Shown here: positions 50,769 through 59,748 of the stretch, one piece after another
How the letters are laid out: each line of letters begins with the position of its first letter
How positions within the stretch are numbered: the stretch's first letter is position 1
NCBI GenBank assembly: GCA_964353865.1
Contig: CAYGXJ010000035.1
Coordinates: 1-64,000 of the forward strand
Direction of reading: 5' to 3'
From: RBG-16-64-43 sp964353865
Lineage (GTDB): Bacteria > Chloroflexota > Anaerolineae > Anaerolineales > RBG-16-64-43
Length of the DNA stretch: 64,000 bases
Program-made: the position numbers and the translations under genes
Notes under the pieces: model-generated
Told to the model about the DNA's origin: nothing
The model's database searches: none
The model's input: only the letters and a program-made list of their open reading frames with translations

Positions 50769-52718
50769 TCACCTTCGAGCAAAGACCGCCAGCGGCTCCC
50801 CACGAACGACCTCCACGAATTCCATGCTCGTCCGCGTCCAGTCGTCTTCTTTGCTGCCGAGCGAGGTTACCACCAGCTGGGCCGGGCTGGACTCAAGCGC
50901 GGTATGCCAGCTCAGTTCATCCGGCGCGTGCAGGTGAACGACCATGTTGCGCAGATCGGCACCAAACAACGGATAGATGTCGACCCGCCGACCGTAGGCG
51001 ATGGCCGTCGGTCGGGCATATGTCTCGCGCTCGATCCAGGTGTAGACCTCGTCCGGCTGCGCCACGCGCGCGGCCGATCGCGAGCGATCATCGCTGTGCG
51101 CAACGAACTCGCGCAACTGCCCAACGCTGATCTCCGGCGCCGGCAGTGTCGCTACGACCACATATCCGATCATGAGCACGAGCTCAGCGCGAACCAGCAG
51201 GCCGGGCCAGTTGCGCAGACGATCGAGCAACAGGGCGCAACCAACCGCCATGGGCAAGAGCAGCGCCACGGCAAAGCGGGGACGCCAGTTGTCGGGCGTG
51301 GCAGCGAATACGAGGAAAATCCCGACGATGATAAGCAACGGCCATTTATCGCGCCGCCGCGTCGAAATCACCGCCCAATACACCAGCCCCGGCACGCCGA
51401 GGAAGACCCACAGCGGACCGCTGCCTGCGAAATTGTAGTCGTAGAGCGGCGCCAGGCGGTCGAACCAGGCGGCACCGATTCGGGCAGCCCAGGGAAGCCC
51501 GGCCACGGGCGAGTCCGGCTCGAGAGCCAGTATCTTATCCATTTCGAGCCCGGGCCACACGATCTTCTCGCCGAGGCTGACTTGCGCCGGCGCAAGTGGG
51601 TTGCCTTCCACAATCCAATTGCGCGCGTAGGCGTATCCGCCAAGGAACACGCTAAGAATGGCGAAGACCGCGAGTCCGGCGACCAGGCGTTTGGCCTTCG
51701 CGGAATGCGCTGCAGCGCCGCGCACTTCGCCCGCTGGCGGAGGTTCTTTCTCCAGCAAGCGAAAGACCAGCAGGGCGCCGAGCAGCGCGGCTAGGGTCAG
51801 GCCCGAGTATTTTGTTCCGGCCACGGTGCCCGCACACAGCCCGCTCGGGATGGCGAGCTCGACCGCACTCGCCGTGCCATGCGGCGCCGACTTCAGTATG
51901 AGGTAGACACCCATGATGAACAGTGACACCAGCCAGGCATCGTTGTATGAGCCCACCTGGCGCAGGAAGACCGTGGGCGTGAAGGCAAACACGGCCGCGC
52001 CGGCAATGCTTGCCGCGCGCGAGGCCTCGAAGTGGCGGGCGATCCCATACAGCGCCAGCGCACCGAAGATGACCCCGGGCAGGAAGGCCAGATCAACCAG
52101 CTTGTCGAGTCCAAGCGGGGCAAACGTCCACAACTGCATGAGTTCGCCGTTGATAGGATACGACCGGATCCACACCGACAGGCTGGGGATGGGCGCGACC
52201 GAGTGTGCCTGGACCATGCTGGCCATGATCGGCAAGTGATAGGCCAGTCCATCGCGATCGTAAGGCGGAAGAAACCAGCCGTAGAAGACGTTGCGCAACA
52301 CAATTGCGGCGTACAAGAGGATGATCAGCCACGCCCAGGGCGGCAGGGTCACTCCTCGTCCCTGCAAGCGAGCATTGCGCAGCGCCGCGTCGATGGACGC
52401 GCGATGCGGGAGGACGCCAAGGGCAAGGGTCACGGCGGCGAGGCCGACCGAGGCCAGAGCGATGGCGAGCGGCGTGAGCAGCCCCAGCCACCCCAGAACA
52501 AGCTGAGTGGCAATGATGTGGGCGGTACTGAGGACCACCGCCGCCACGCACGCGGTCAGCGGCGCATCCCCGCGGCCGAGGCGCCACAGGGCATACACCA
52601 TCCAAATGAGCGTGGAGAGCGCGAGCAGCCAGCCCAGGCGCGCCCAGGTGGACGCGTCGGTGCCAAGGAAACCCGCCGTCGGCAAGGCAAGGAGATGGGC
52701 GCTGAGGCGATCGATCAT
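50769..52718 (-). CDS. Large polytopic GT-C-like membrane protein
   Basis: A 649-residue protein with about thirteen hydrophobic segments. The first long external loop contains PPYDRDGLAYHLPIMASMVQ, an acidic DRDGLAYH motif in the place of the GT-C catalytic Asp. RYPINGE-like SYPINGELMQL and GSYNDAWLVS follow, as in GT39/PMT-like proteins. A soluble C-terminal stretch includes RRVDIYPLFGADLRNMV. I use the ATG at 52718, 13 bases after the upstream stop; the longer frame is poorly coding. It is probably a glycosyltransferase using polyprenyl-linked sugars. Confidence 0.75.
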   Translation of the reverse strand: MIDRLSAHLLALPTAGFLGTDASTWARLGWLLALSTLIWMVYALWRLGRGDAPLTACVAAVVLSTAHIIATQLVLGWLGLLTPLAIALASVGLAAVTLALGVLPHRASIDAALRNARLQGRGVTLPPWAWLIILLYAAIVLRNVFYGWFLPPYDRDGLAYHLPIMASMVQAHSVAPIPSLSVWIRSYPINGELMQLWTFAPLGLDKLVDLAFLPGVIFGALALYGIARHFEASRAASIAGAAVFAFTPTVFLRQVGSYNDAWLVSLFIMGVYLILKSAPHGTASAVELAIPSGLCAGTVAGTKYSGLTLAALLGALLVFRLLEKEPPPAGEVRGAAAHSAKAKRLVAGLAVFAILSVFLGGYAYARNWIVEGNPLAPAQVSLGEKIVWPGLEMDKILALEPDSPVAGLPWAARIGAAWFDRLAPLYDYNFAGSGPLWVFLGVPGLVYWAVISTRRRDKWPLLIIVGIFLVFAATPDNWRPRFAVALLLPMAVGCALLLDRLRNWPGLLVRAELVLMIGYVVVATLPAPEISVGQLREFVAHSDDRSRSAARVAQPDEVYTWIERETYARPTAIAYGRRVDIYPLFGADLRNMVVHLHAPDELSWHTALESSPAQLVVTSLGSKEDDWTRTSMEFVEVVRGEPLAVFARR

Positions 52719-52731
52719 TCGTGTGGGCGGC

Positions 52732-53913
52732 TCATCGCCCTTCGTCAGGCCATGTGGTCGAAAGGATCGTCCGCGCGCGCGCATTCCACGAATAGCCCTG
52801 CACCGCACTGCGCGCGCCGGCGGCCACGCGCCGGCTCAACTCCGGGTTCCCCAAGACGCGCTGGATCCCCTCGCGCAATGCCTGTGCGCTGTCAGGCGCC
52901 GCAAGCACTGCCGTCTCACCGTCGCGAAGGACCTCGCGCACCACGGGAAAGTCGGTGGCGACGATCGGCCGGCCGGCCGCCATGTACTCGAACATCTTGA
53001 GCGGCGACATGTAGCGCACGGTCGGCGTCTGCGAAGTATAGGGCATCACCAATACATCCGCCGCCCACAGGTACGCCGGCACTGCGCTGTTGGGCACCTG
53101 GCCGGTGAATCTCACGCGTCCGGCTACGCCCAGCCTAGCGGCGAGAGCTTGCAGGCGGGCAATATCCTCCGCGCGCCCGCCCACCATCACCAGGACAGCC
53201 TGGGGCAATCCGGCCAATGCCTCGATCGCTTCCTCGCCGCCCCGCCCCGGGTAGAGATGCCCGGAGTGACACAGGATCGGCGGATCGAGCGGCAAGCCCA
53301 GCCGGCGGCGAGCCTCCTCTTTGGATAATGGCGAGTCGAAGCGTTCGAGATCTACGCCGTCGGGCAGGACATGCAGAAGCTCACTTGGCGCGCCCGCATC
53401 CGCATAAGCCTCGGCCAGCGCACCCGAGATGCAGAAGACGCCCCGCAGCGGCTTTAGGTGCAGCATGGCCTGCCACACCGGGTAGCGCTGCTCTTCCGCC
53501 AGGTTATGGGCTTCAAAGGCCACCGCGCGGCCCATGCGCGCCAGCCAGTAGGCCGTCCACACATCGCGCGAGTAGACCAGGTCGTAGCGGCGCACGGCGG
53601 CGCGGCCTGTGGCCGCCAACGAAAACCCGCGCACCTCGAATCGATCCCTCCAGTGGGGATACAGCACCCGCGCAATGTGAAAGCGGCGGGTCAATGCATA
53701 ACGCTCCCACAGCGATGCGCCGTCCGTGCGCGTCACGCGCCAATCATCCCAGCGAAATGGGATGATCAGATCGACCGCCTGCACCTGCGCCGCGAATGCG
53801 GCGCACATCTTCATCACCTGCAGGCTGTTGGCCAGGTCGGAGGGGACGCGCGAGCGCGCAACGTATCCCAGGCGAAGTGTGACCCACGCCTCGGGCCTGT
53901 CGCGGCTGCTCAT
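52732..53913 (-). CDS. Family 4 glycosyltransferase
   Basis: A 393-residue GT-B enzyme. The opening has the local motif SDLANSLQVMKMCAAF. FEAHNLAEEQRYPVW is in the acceptor domain and PPILCHSGHLYPGRGGEEAIEAL opens the donor domain. MSPLKMFEYMAAGRPIVATD is the donor-binding motif, where a Phe-Glu pair replaces the common EX7E start. It is clearly paralogous to the next gene downstream in reading order (53910-55031), with which it overlaps by 4 bases. Confidence 0.9.
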   Translation of the reverse strand: MSSRDRPEAWVTLRLGYVARSRVPSDLANSLQVMKMCAAFAAQVQAVDLIIPFRWDDWRVTRTDGASLWERYALTRRFHIARVLYPHWRDRFEVRGFSLAATGRAAVRRYDLVYSRDVWTAYWLARMGRAVAFEAHNLAEEQRYPVWQAMLHLKPLRGVFCISGALAEAYADAGAPSELLHVLPDGVDLERFDSPLSKEEARRRLGLPLDPPILCHSGHLYPGRGGEEAIEALAGLPQAVLVMVGGRAEDIARLQALAARLGVAGRVRFTGQVPNSAVPAYLWAADVLVMPYTSQTPTVRYMSPLKMFEYMAAGRPIVATDFPVVREVLRDGETAVLAAPDSAQALREGIQRVLGNPELSRRVAAGARSAVQGYSWNARARTILSTTWPDEGR

Positions 53914-55031
53914 CGCCCTCCGCCTTCAAGGTCCGCCAGGACCGTCCGCGCGCGGCTGCGCCACGTGTGGGGCGCCACATCCAGCCGAGCCTGGTGGGCC
54001 AGGCGCCGGCGCAGATCGGGCGAGTGCAAGCTGCGACGCAACGCCGCGACCCAGGCCGATGGATCGTCAGCCGGCAGCAGCAGGCTGTTTCCTTCATCCA
54101 GCATGGCCCGCAGCGCAGGCAGGTCGCTCGAGAGGATCAACCGCTCGGCCGCCATGTACTCGTACAGCTTGAGCGGGCTCATGACCTCGGCTGTATCGCC
54201 CTTGCCCTGAACGGTGACGCGGGTCTGATAGGGCATGAGCAGGACATCGCAGGCCGCCTGATGCAATGCAACCTGTGCGGGCGGAATGTGCCCAAGCCAC
54301 AGGACGTTGGCAGGCAGTTCCCCGGATGGGCGTTCGGAACCGCCAGCGATCAGGAAATGAACCTCGGGCAATTCGCGGGCCATGGTGAGGATCGTCTCCA
54401 CCCCACGTCCTGGAACAACGCTGCCGAAGTAACCCGCGGCCACCCCGCGCACCGCGATGCCCAGCGCTTGTTGCGCCTGGTGCGGGTCCGGAAGCGCACG
54501 GTACTTGGCCTCGTCGAACGCGTCGCCGGCGACGAGGGTTTCCACTTGGCGCGCGGCGGGAATCGCGTTGACCAGCAGCTCGTGCAGCCGCGAGGTGATC
54601 AGCACCAACCGTCGGCATCTCGGGCTGCGCACGACAAGGCGCAGGTAGAGGGGACCGAGTCGCCCGCTCGGCAGTTGATGTAGTTCAAGAACGACGCGCT
54701 GCTGGTTCCAGGAAGCGGCCAGCGCAAAATCCACGCCGCGCGTGTAGACAATATCCGGCGCGAGCTGCCGCGCGCTGTGTGCCATGCGCCAGGCCAGGCC
54801 GCGCCGGCCGACCAGCGGCGGGGTCTTCACACGACGCATCGCAGGCACGAGGCGCAGCCCGTAGTATTCGCCCACGATTTCGCTGTCAGGCTCCTCTGCG
54901 GGAGCTATTCGCGGCGCCAGGAGCGTCACGGCATGGCCCTCGCCAACCATCGCCTCGCACATCTTGAGGATCTGCAGGCTGTTAGCCGAGGTCGAAGGGA
55001 TCGCCGCGGAGGCCAGGTATGCGATTCTCAT
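53910..55031 (-). CDS. Family 4 glycosyltransferase, paralogue of its neighbour
   Basis: A 373-residue GT-B enzyme beginning MRIAYLASAAIPSTSANSLQ. The SANSLQILKMC motif and the donor site VMSPLKLYEYMAAERLILSSD match the neighbouring gene, so the two arose by tandem duplication. A catalytic-domain variation is visible: AERL replaces AGRP. It overlaps both flanking genes by 4 bases. It would add a sugar during cytoplasmic assembly of the glycan. Confidence 0.9.
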   Translation of the reverse strand: MRIAYLASAAIPSTSANSLQILKMCEAMVGEGHAVTLLAPRIAPAEEPDSEIVGEYYGLRLVPAMRRVKTPPLVGRRGLAWRMAHSARQLAPDIVYTRGVDFALAASWNQQRVVLELHQLPSGRLGPLYLRLVVRSPRCRRLVLITSRLHELLVNAIPAARQVETLVAGDAFDEAKYRALPDPHQAQQALGIAVRGVAAGYFGSVVPGRGVETILTMARELPEVHFLIAGGSERPSGELPANVLWLGHIPPAQVALHQAACDVLLMPYQTRVTVQGKGDTAEVMSPLKLYEYMAAERLILSSDLPALRAMLDEGNSLLLPADDPSAWVAALRRSLHSPDLRRRLAHQARLDVAPHTWRSRARTVLADLEGGGR

Positions 55032-56206
55032 GTCGAGGATCCGCCTGGTTTCGCTGTCCGGACGCGCTGATAGACCTCGGCTTGCTGGGTCGCGTAGCGC
55101 GACCAGGTCAACGATTCCGCGAACGCCCGCCCCGCCCGGCCCATGCGCTGGGACAAGTCGCGGTCCACAAGCAGCCGCAGCATTGCGTCCCCCGCCCCAG
55201 CGACATCCTCGGCCGAGAGCAGAAAGCCCGTCTCACCGTCGCGCACTGCGTCCGGAATGCCGCCTGTGCGGCTGCCAACGACCGGCAGACCGTACGCGCC
55301 GGCTTCCAGAAAGACCAGGCCGAATCCCTCGAAGGCGAAGCGTTGTTCCTGCGAGAGAAGCACAAAGACGGAACTCGAACGGTAGTGGGATGCCAGGTCC
55401 TGCTCTCCCACCGATCCGACGAATTCAACCCCGCGGATGTCGTGCCGCTGGATGAGCGCCAAGAGCTGCTCGTGGTAGTGGCCGCCGAGCCCGCCGCCGA
55501 CGATCTGGTAGCGCGTCTGCGGCAGCGAGCGCTGAACGCGCGCGAAGGCTTGCAGGCTGAGGTGATAGCCCTTGCGCCGCTTAAGGTTTCCAACCGAAAT
55601 GAGGGTGGGCACCTGCGGCCCTGGGCGGGCCTCGCCTTCGTCGCGCGGAACACGCTCGGTGATATCCGTTCCCTCGATCACGACTTCGCACGCCGCCGCG
55701 CTCAGCGCCGAAGTGAATTCGCGCTGCATGCGCGCCAGCGTTCCGTGAGAGATCGGGCAGATGAACGCCGCCTCGCGCAACACGCGGGCGTAAGCCGAGG
55801 AGAGGACCGGCCAGCGCTTCCAGACAACGGCGTAGGTGCCATGAGCCGTCAGGCCGAAGGGGACGCCTTCGCGCCGCGCGAGCATTCGCGCGACCCCGCC
55901 CGCCGGAAAGGCCTCCAGCGCGTGGACGAGATCAACGCGCAGGGGGGGCAGACGGCGCAGGCCGATGCTCGCCGCTGTGAGTGTGCGGGCTACCGGCCAG
56001 ATTCCTGCGCTGACCGGCTGAACATCCGCAAGGACGTGTGTTTCGTATCCAGGCAGCAGGGCCCGCGCGCTATCAAGATCGGCCCGGGCAACGACAAGCA
56101 CCGGCTCGACGTGGCGCGCCAGTGCGCGGACGGCACCCAGCGCTGCGGTCTGCCAGCCCCCGCGCGAACGCAGGTACGGGATGACAAATGCCACACGGGG
56201 AGTCAT
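55028..56206 (-). CDS. Family 4 glycosyltransferase
   Basis: A 392-residue GT-B enzyme. VAFVIPYLRSRGGWQTAALG begins the acceptor domain, ICPISHGTLARMQREF marks the domain border and VPTLISVGNLKRRKGYHLSL opens the donor domain. The donor site is SQEQRFAFEGFGLVFLEAGA, with an EGFGLVFLEA EX7E motif. The ATG at 56206 overlaps the stop of the large upstream gene by 4 bases; the longer frame is not coding. It belongs to the coupled run. Confidence 0.9.
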   Translation of the reverse strand: MTPRVAFVIPYLRSRGGWQTAALGAVRALARHVEPVLVVARADLDSARALLPGYETHVLADVQPVSAGIWPVARTLTAASIGLRRLPPLRVDLVHALEAFPAGGVARMLARREGVPFGLTAHGTYAVVWKRWPVLSSAYARVLREAAFICPISHGTLARMQREFTSALSAAACEVVIEGTDITERVPRDEGEARPGPQVPTLISVGNLKRRKGYHLSLQAFARVQRSLPQTRYQIVGGGLGGHYHEQLLALIQRHDIRGVEFVGSVGEQDLASHYRSSSVFVLLSQEQRFAFEGFGLVFLEAGAYGLPVVGSRTGGIPDAVRDGETGFLLSAEDVAGAGDAMLRLLVDRDLSQRMGRAGRAFAESLTWSRYATQQAEVYQRVRTAKPGGSST

Positions 56207-57894
56207 CGGCGGTGCCCCCGGTGGACCAGTTCGGGCCACAGGCGGGCCTCGCCCATCTCCATCAATCGGCGCGCACCATCCTCCGCCGCATTCGACCAGA
56301 TCCGATCGCGCCGGCGAATCAGTTCTTCTCGCGGAAGGCGGAGTGCCCGATCGACCGCCGCTACAACGTTCTGCGGGTCCTCGGCCGCCTCGGCCAGGTG
56401 TTCCTCGGCGAGTTCGCGACCATACGCAATGGCCGTGCGCAGCCATACCGTTGGAATGAGGCTGAGGGCTGCTTCATAAAGAACCGTGCTGTAAGTTCCC
56501 AGCGCCAGATCCACCTGGCTGAAGGCCTCGTAGACAGTGGGGGTTTGCAGCACATTCACCTTGGCAGGGTCGATCCCATATGCGCGCAGTCCGGTAGGGT
56601 CCTCACCGGGTCGCAGCTTGACCCACAATTCAAAGCGCCCGCTGCGGATGATCGCCTCGAGATAGGCAAGCACCTCTCCCTTGCGCGCGAGCGGCTCGGA
56701 AACAAGCAGCACGCGCGGCCGCCTTAGGCTTCGCGCCGGTTCAGGCCACTCTGCTTGGGGCGCGCGCAACGGCCCGCACACCACAACCTGACCGGCCTCA
56801 TACAGTCGGCTTCCGGCCAAGAGCCGTTCGCGAAAGAGCGGACCCCACACACCGTACAGGTCGAAGGCATGCGACCGAGCGTCGTCGAACCCGTAGGCCA
56901 TGGTGCCGGTGTGAAAGCGATTGAAGACGCCGTGCTGGAATCCGAGCACCTTGAGCCCCAGGCTGTGGCAGGCGGCCACCAGCTCATAGTTGTGACGGTT
57001 GTCGTCGAAGACGATAGCACGCCGCGCCCCTTGTCGCACGAGAGCACGCCGCAACGCGCGATAGCGCGCGGCGGAGGCCTGGCACCAGCCGAGCACCTCG
57101 AGCGCCACCGCGCGCAACACCCGATCCTCGAGCGTTCCTCCCTGGGCTGCACTGAGAGGCTGCGCCGCCCGCGGGAGCGGATATCCCGCGCGGGGATCGT
57201 CATCGAACGCCTCGAGCACAACGGCCGGGCGCCGGCGGTGCAGCATGTTGCCCAGGGCAATGCGCGGTGAGAGGCTGTGCGTGTACTCGGCATAGCGATA
57301 CCCACGCCGCCGCAGCTCCGCGTACAGCGGGCCGATGCGGAAATCGTGGTCGAGCCCCGGGCTGACAATGTCAATGGTGTAGAGGACCGTATCGCGGCGC
57401 GTCAGGCGGAACCCGATCAGCGCCAAATCCGAAACCAAACGCACTGCCGCCCGGCCGAACCACGCGGCGACCCGACGTGTAGGCGATGCTGCCTTCGGCA
57501 CCTCGCCCTCGAACGTGAAGCGAGGGAACCCGGCCCTGCCCGACAGCGGCCGCAGCGCCCGCCGCGCCTCGGCCGGTGCATCGATCAGTTGAGCCTCGTT
57601 CGCGCCAGCGAGTCGCGCAAGGACGGGAAGGTAGCGCGTGAGCGGCAGCAGCGTGAAGCGGAAGAGGCGGTCCTGAACGAACCACCACGGCTCGAACCCA
57701 TCCACGGTCACGAGCGAGGCCAGTCGCTCCCCGGTGGGAGCCGTCGACAGATTGATGCGTCTGAGAAGGCGGAGGGCTTCGTCCCAATCGGCGGGAGGCA
57801 GATCTTCTTGCCAGGCATCGGCCTCCACCCGTTCATCGCCGGAAGCATCCGGCCGGAAGTGCAGGCGCGCCGAGGTCGAGCCGGAGGCGTGCAT
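56203..57894 (-). CDS. Large GT-B-like surface glycan protein, unassigned
   Basis: A 563-residue soluble protein of uncertain family. A central block, VLGFQHGVFNRFHTGTMAYGFD, contains the QHG motif shared by capsule and polysialic-acid-type or CDP-glycerol-transferase-like proteins. It is followed by PRVLLVSEPLARKGEVLAYL and VDLALGTYSTVLYEAALSLIP, whose GTYSTVLYEA resembles the donor-site segment of those GT-B enzymes. The N-terminal 180 residues look unique. It starts 10 bases after the oxidoreductase gene. I infer a glycosyl- or phosphoglycosyl-transferase role in the surface glycan. Confidence 0.65.
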   Translation of the reverse strand: MHASGSTSARLHFRPDASGDERVEADAWQEDLPPADWDEALRLLRRINLSTAPTGERLASLVTVDGFEPWWFVQDRLFRFTLLPLTRYLPVLARLAGANEAQLIDAPAEARRALRPLSGRAGFPRFTFEGEVPKAASPTRRVAAWFGRAAVRLVSDLALIGFRLTRRDTVLYTIDIVSPGLDHDFRIGPLYAELRRRGYRYAEYTHSLSPRIALGNMLHRRRPAVVLEAFDDDPRAGYPLPRAAQPLSAAQGGTLEDRVLRAVALEVLGWCQASAARYRALRRALVRQGARRAIVFDDNRHNYELVAACHSLGLKVLGFQHGVFNRFHTGTMAYGFDDARSHAFDLYGVWGPLFRERLLAGSRLYEAGQVVVCGPLRAPQAEWPEPARSLRRPRVLLVSEPLARKGEVLAYLEAIIRSGRFELWVKLRPGEDPTGLRAYGIDPAKVNVLQTPTVYEAFSQVDLALGTYSTVLYEAALSLIPTVWLRTAIAYGRELAEEHLAEAAEDPQNVVAAVDRALRLPREELIRRRDRIWSNAAEDGARRLMEMGEARLWPELVHRGHRR

Positions 57895-57904
57895 CGCAGA
57901 GGCC

Positions 57905-58945
57905 CTATCCTGGCCGGCGCCCCATCTGCCGATCGAACTCCTGGCCGAAGCGCTCGGTCAATTCCTCGACGTGATAGGCCTCTTCGGGCGAGGTGGGGTT
58001 GGGCGCATCGTGCAGCACGTAATCGACGAATTGGCGGATGAGACGCTCGTGCGGCGAAGGAACCACCTTGGGTTCGCTCCCGCCACGCAGACGCAGGGCC
58101 AGGTAGCGGCGCAGGTATTCGCCGGCGCGTTTGGCGCGCGGCCGTTCGGCCAGGGGCATGGCGATCTTGTAGCTGAACATGTAAGAGGCTTGGGTGCCGT
58201 GCAGCACGTTGATCCGCCGCTTGGCTTCCTGCGGGTTGGCCGACATGCGGATGTTGACGTAGCCGGGCTCGCTCTCGAGCACCACATCCACCTCATCCGC
58301 GGCCATCCACGGCCACTTGTCGGTGGTTTTGCGCCCGGCCACATGCAACAGGCGCATCCGGCCGACCAGCGCGTATGCGATGTACAGTTGGTGAGGCAGC
58401 GACTCGGCCCACCGCCCGCCCGGGATGGAGTGGCACCAGAAGTTGGGGTCGATCACCATGCGGTCCTGGTCGCCGTTGGTCATCCAGGTGAGCCCCAGGT
58501 GCAGCACCCGTCCGGCGTCGCCGCGCTCAACAATCTTCTGCATCTCCATCACGCCCCAGTTGAATTTGTTCTGATGCACAACCGATAATTTGCGGCCGGT
58601 TTTCTCCTGGGCGACGATCACCTCGGCCGCCTCACGCAGCGTGATGGTAAACGGCTTCTCGAGAAGAACGTCGGCGCCATGCTCCAGGGCATAGATCGCC
58701 AGGTCGCGGTGCGTCTGGGGCGGTGTGCAAATCGAGACGATCGTCGCACCGGTTGCCGCCAGGCCTTCCTCGAGCGAGGTGAATGCGCCCGCCAGCCCGT
58801 GCTCGCGTGCCACACGTTGCGCTCGCGCGAGGTCCGGGTCGCAGACGCCGGCCACTTCGATTTCCGGGCACTGAGTGAAAGCCGGGACGTGCTTGACGGC
58901 CCCGGCTTGGCCGGAGCCCACCACAAGGACTTTCGTCTTGGCCAA
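57905..58945 (-). CDS. Gfo/Idh/MocA family oxidoreductase
   Basis: A 346-residue NAD(P)-dependent sugar oxidoreductase. The Rossmann loop VLVVGSGQAGAVKHVPAF is at residues 6-23, the CDPD acid lies at the end of strand 2, and SICTPPQTHRDLAIYALEHG precedes the diagnostic EKPF. The C-terminal substrate domain has GGRWAESLPHQLYIAYALVG, which includes the catalytic His. Such enzymes oxidise UDP-sugars at C3 or reduce keto-sugars in glycan pathways. The long gap after the ATPase-like motifs is normal. It lies between the methyltransferase and the GT-B-like gene. Confidence 0.92.
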   Translation of the reverse strand: MAKTKVLVVGSGQAGAVKHVPAFTQCPEIEVAGVCDPDLARAQRVAREHGLAGAFTSLEEGLAATGATIVSICTPPQTHRDLAIYALEHGADVLLEKPFTITLREAAEVIVAQEKTGRKLSVVHQNKFNWGVMEMQKIVERGDAGRVLHLGLTWMTNGDQDRMVIDPNFWCHSIPGGRWAESLPHQLYIAYALVGRMRLLHVAGRKTTDKWPWMAADEVDVVLESEPGYVNIRMSANPQEAKRRINVLHGTQASYMFSYKIAMPLAERPRAKRAGEYLRRYLALRLRGGSEPKVVPSPHERLIRQFVDYVLHDAPNPTSPEEAYHVEELTERFGQEFDRQMGRRPG

Positions 58946-58995
58946 GGTACTCTCCGAACGGGAAGGTAACTAGGGGGAGCGCGCAGGCGCGCCCG

Positions 58996-59748
58996 TCAGG
59001 CCTTCACGGCACGCAGGCACACTTCAACTGCAAAGCGATCGTCGTGCAGGCCGAGCTCGCGTGAACTGAATTCGGCGGCGATGAGGCCCCGCATGGCCCC
59101 GGCCGCGGTGAGCGTGTTGCCGTACGAACGAAGTGTAACATTTCCGGCGCCGAATGAACGCGCCCCCAGCCAGGCCAATCCCTCGGGTGTGAAGCGCCAC
59201 AGCTCGTGCCACCACGGCTGGATGCCGGCAACATGCGGCACGCCCAGCAGCAGCACGCCGCCTTGCGCCAAGAGCCGGTGCAGTTCGTCCATGAAGCGCG
59301 GCGGGTCCTCGACGATGTGCAGCGTGTGGGTGCAGATGATCGTGTCGTAGGAGGCTGAGGGCACATCGTGCGGCGCTAGCAGATCGGCCACGATCGTGGC
59401 CTGTTTGCTCGTGCCTGACCCCTGTTTGTGCAGAATATCAAGATGCCTGACGCGCGTTTCGCCAAAACGGGTGGTGTACTGATCGTTCTGGAATTCCAGG
59501 CAGCGGCCGTGAATATCGGCGGCAAACTCGCGCATGAACAGGTCGAGATAGTAGCGATGGATCGATGGCCCGCGGTCGGAGCCGGACACAACCGAAAGCG
59601 GTTGGGCGCCGAAGCCCAGGCGCAGCCTGGCCGCGAGCGTGGTCAGTCCGGGAATGCGCCGCGGGTATTTCGAGCGGCGGGCGGGGCGCAGGTGCCCGAC
59701 GACGGCGCGCCACATGCGCCGTGGCAGTGAGGTGAGAGTGGCGATCAC
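58996..59748 (-). CDS. Class I SAM-dependent methyltransferase
   Basis: A 250-residue protein. CLEFQNDQYTTRF is in the place of motif I (a degenerate glycine-rich loop), YDTIICTHTLHIVEDPPRFMD is the motif IV/V region, and LLAQGGVLLLGVPHVAG is the post-motif strand. This resembles methyltransferases in O-antigen and capsule clusters. Motif I is unusual because the expected G-x-G is replaced. It overlaps the start of the deacetylase gene by 4 bases. It probably O- or N-methylates a sugar. Confidence 0.8.
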   Translation of the reverse strand: MIATLTSLPRRMWRAVVGHLRPARRSKYPRRIPGLTTLAARLRLGFGAQPLSVVSGSDRGPSIHRYYLDLFMREFAADIHGRCLEFQNDQYTTRFGETRVRHLDILHKQGSGTSKQATIVADLLAPHDVPSASYDTIICTHTLHIVEDPPRFMDELHRLLAQGGVLLLGVPHVAGIQPWWHELWRFTPEGLAWLGARSFGAGNVTLRSYGNTLTAAGAMRGLIAAEFSSRELGLHDDRFAVEVCLRAVKA

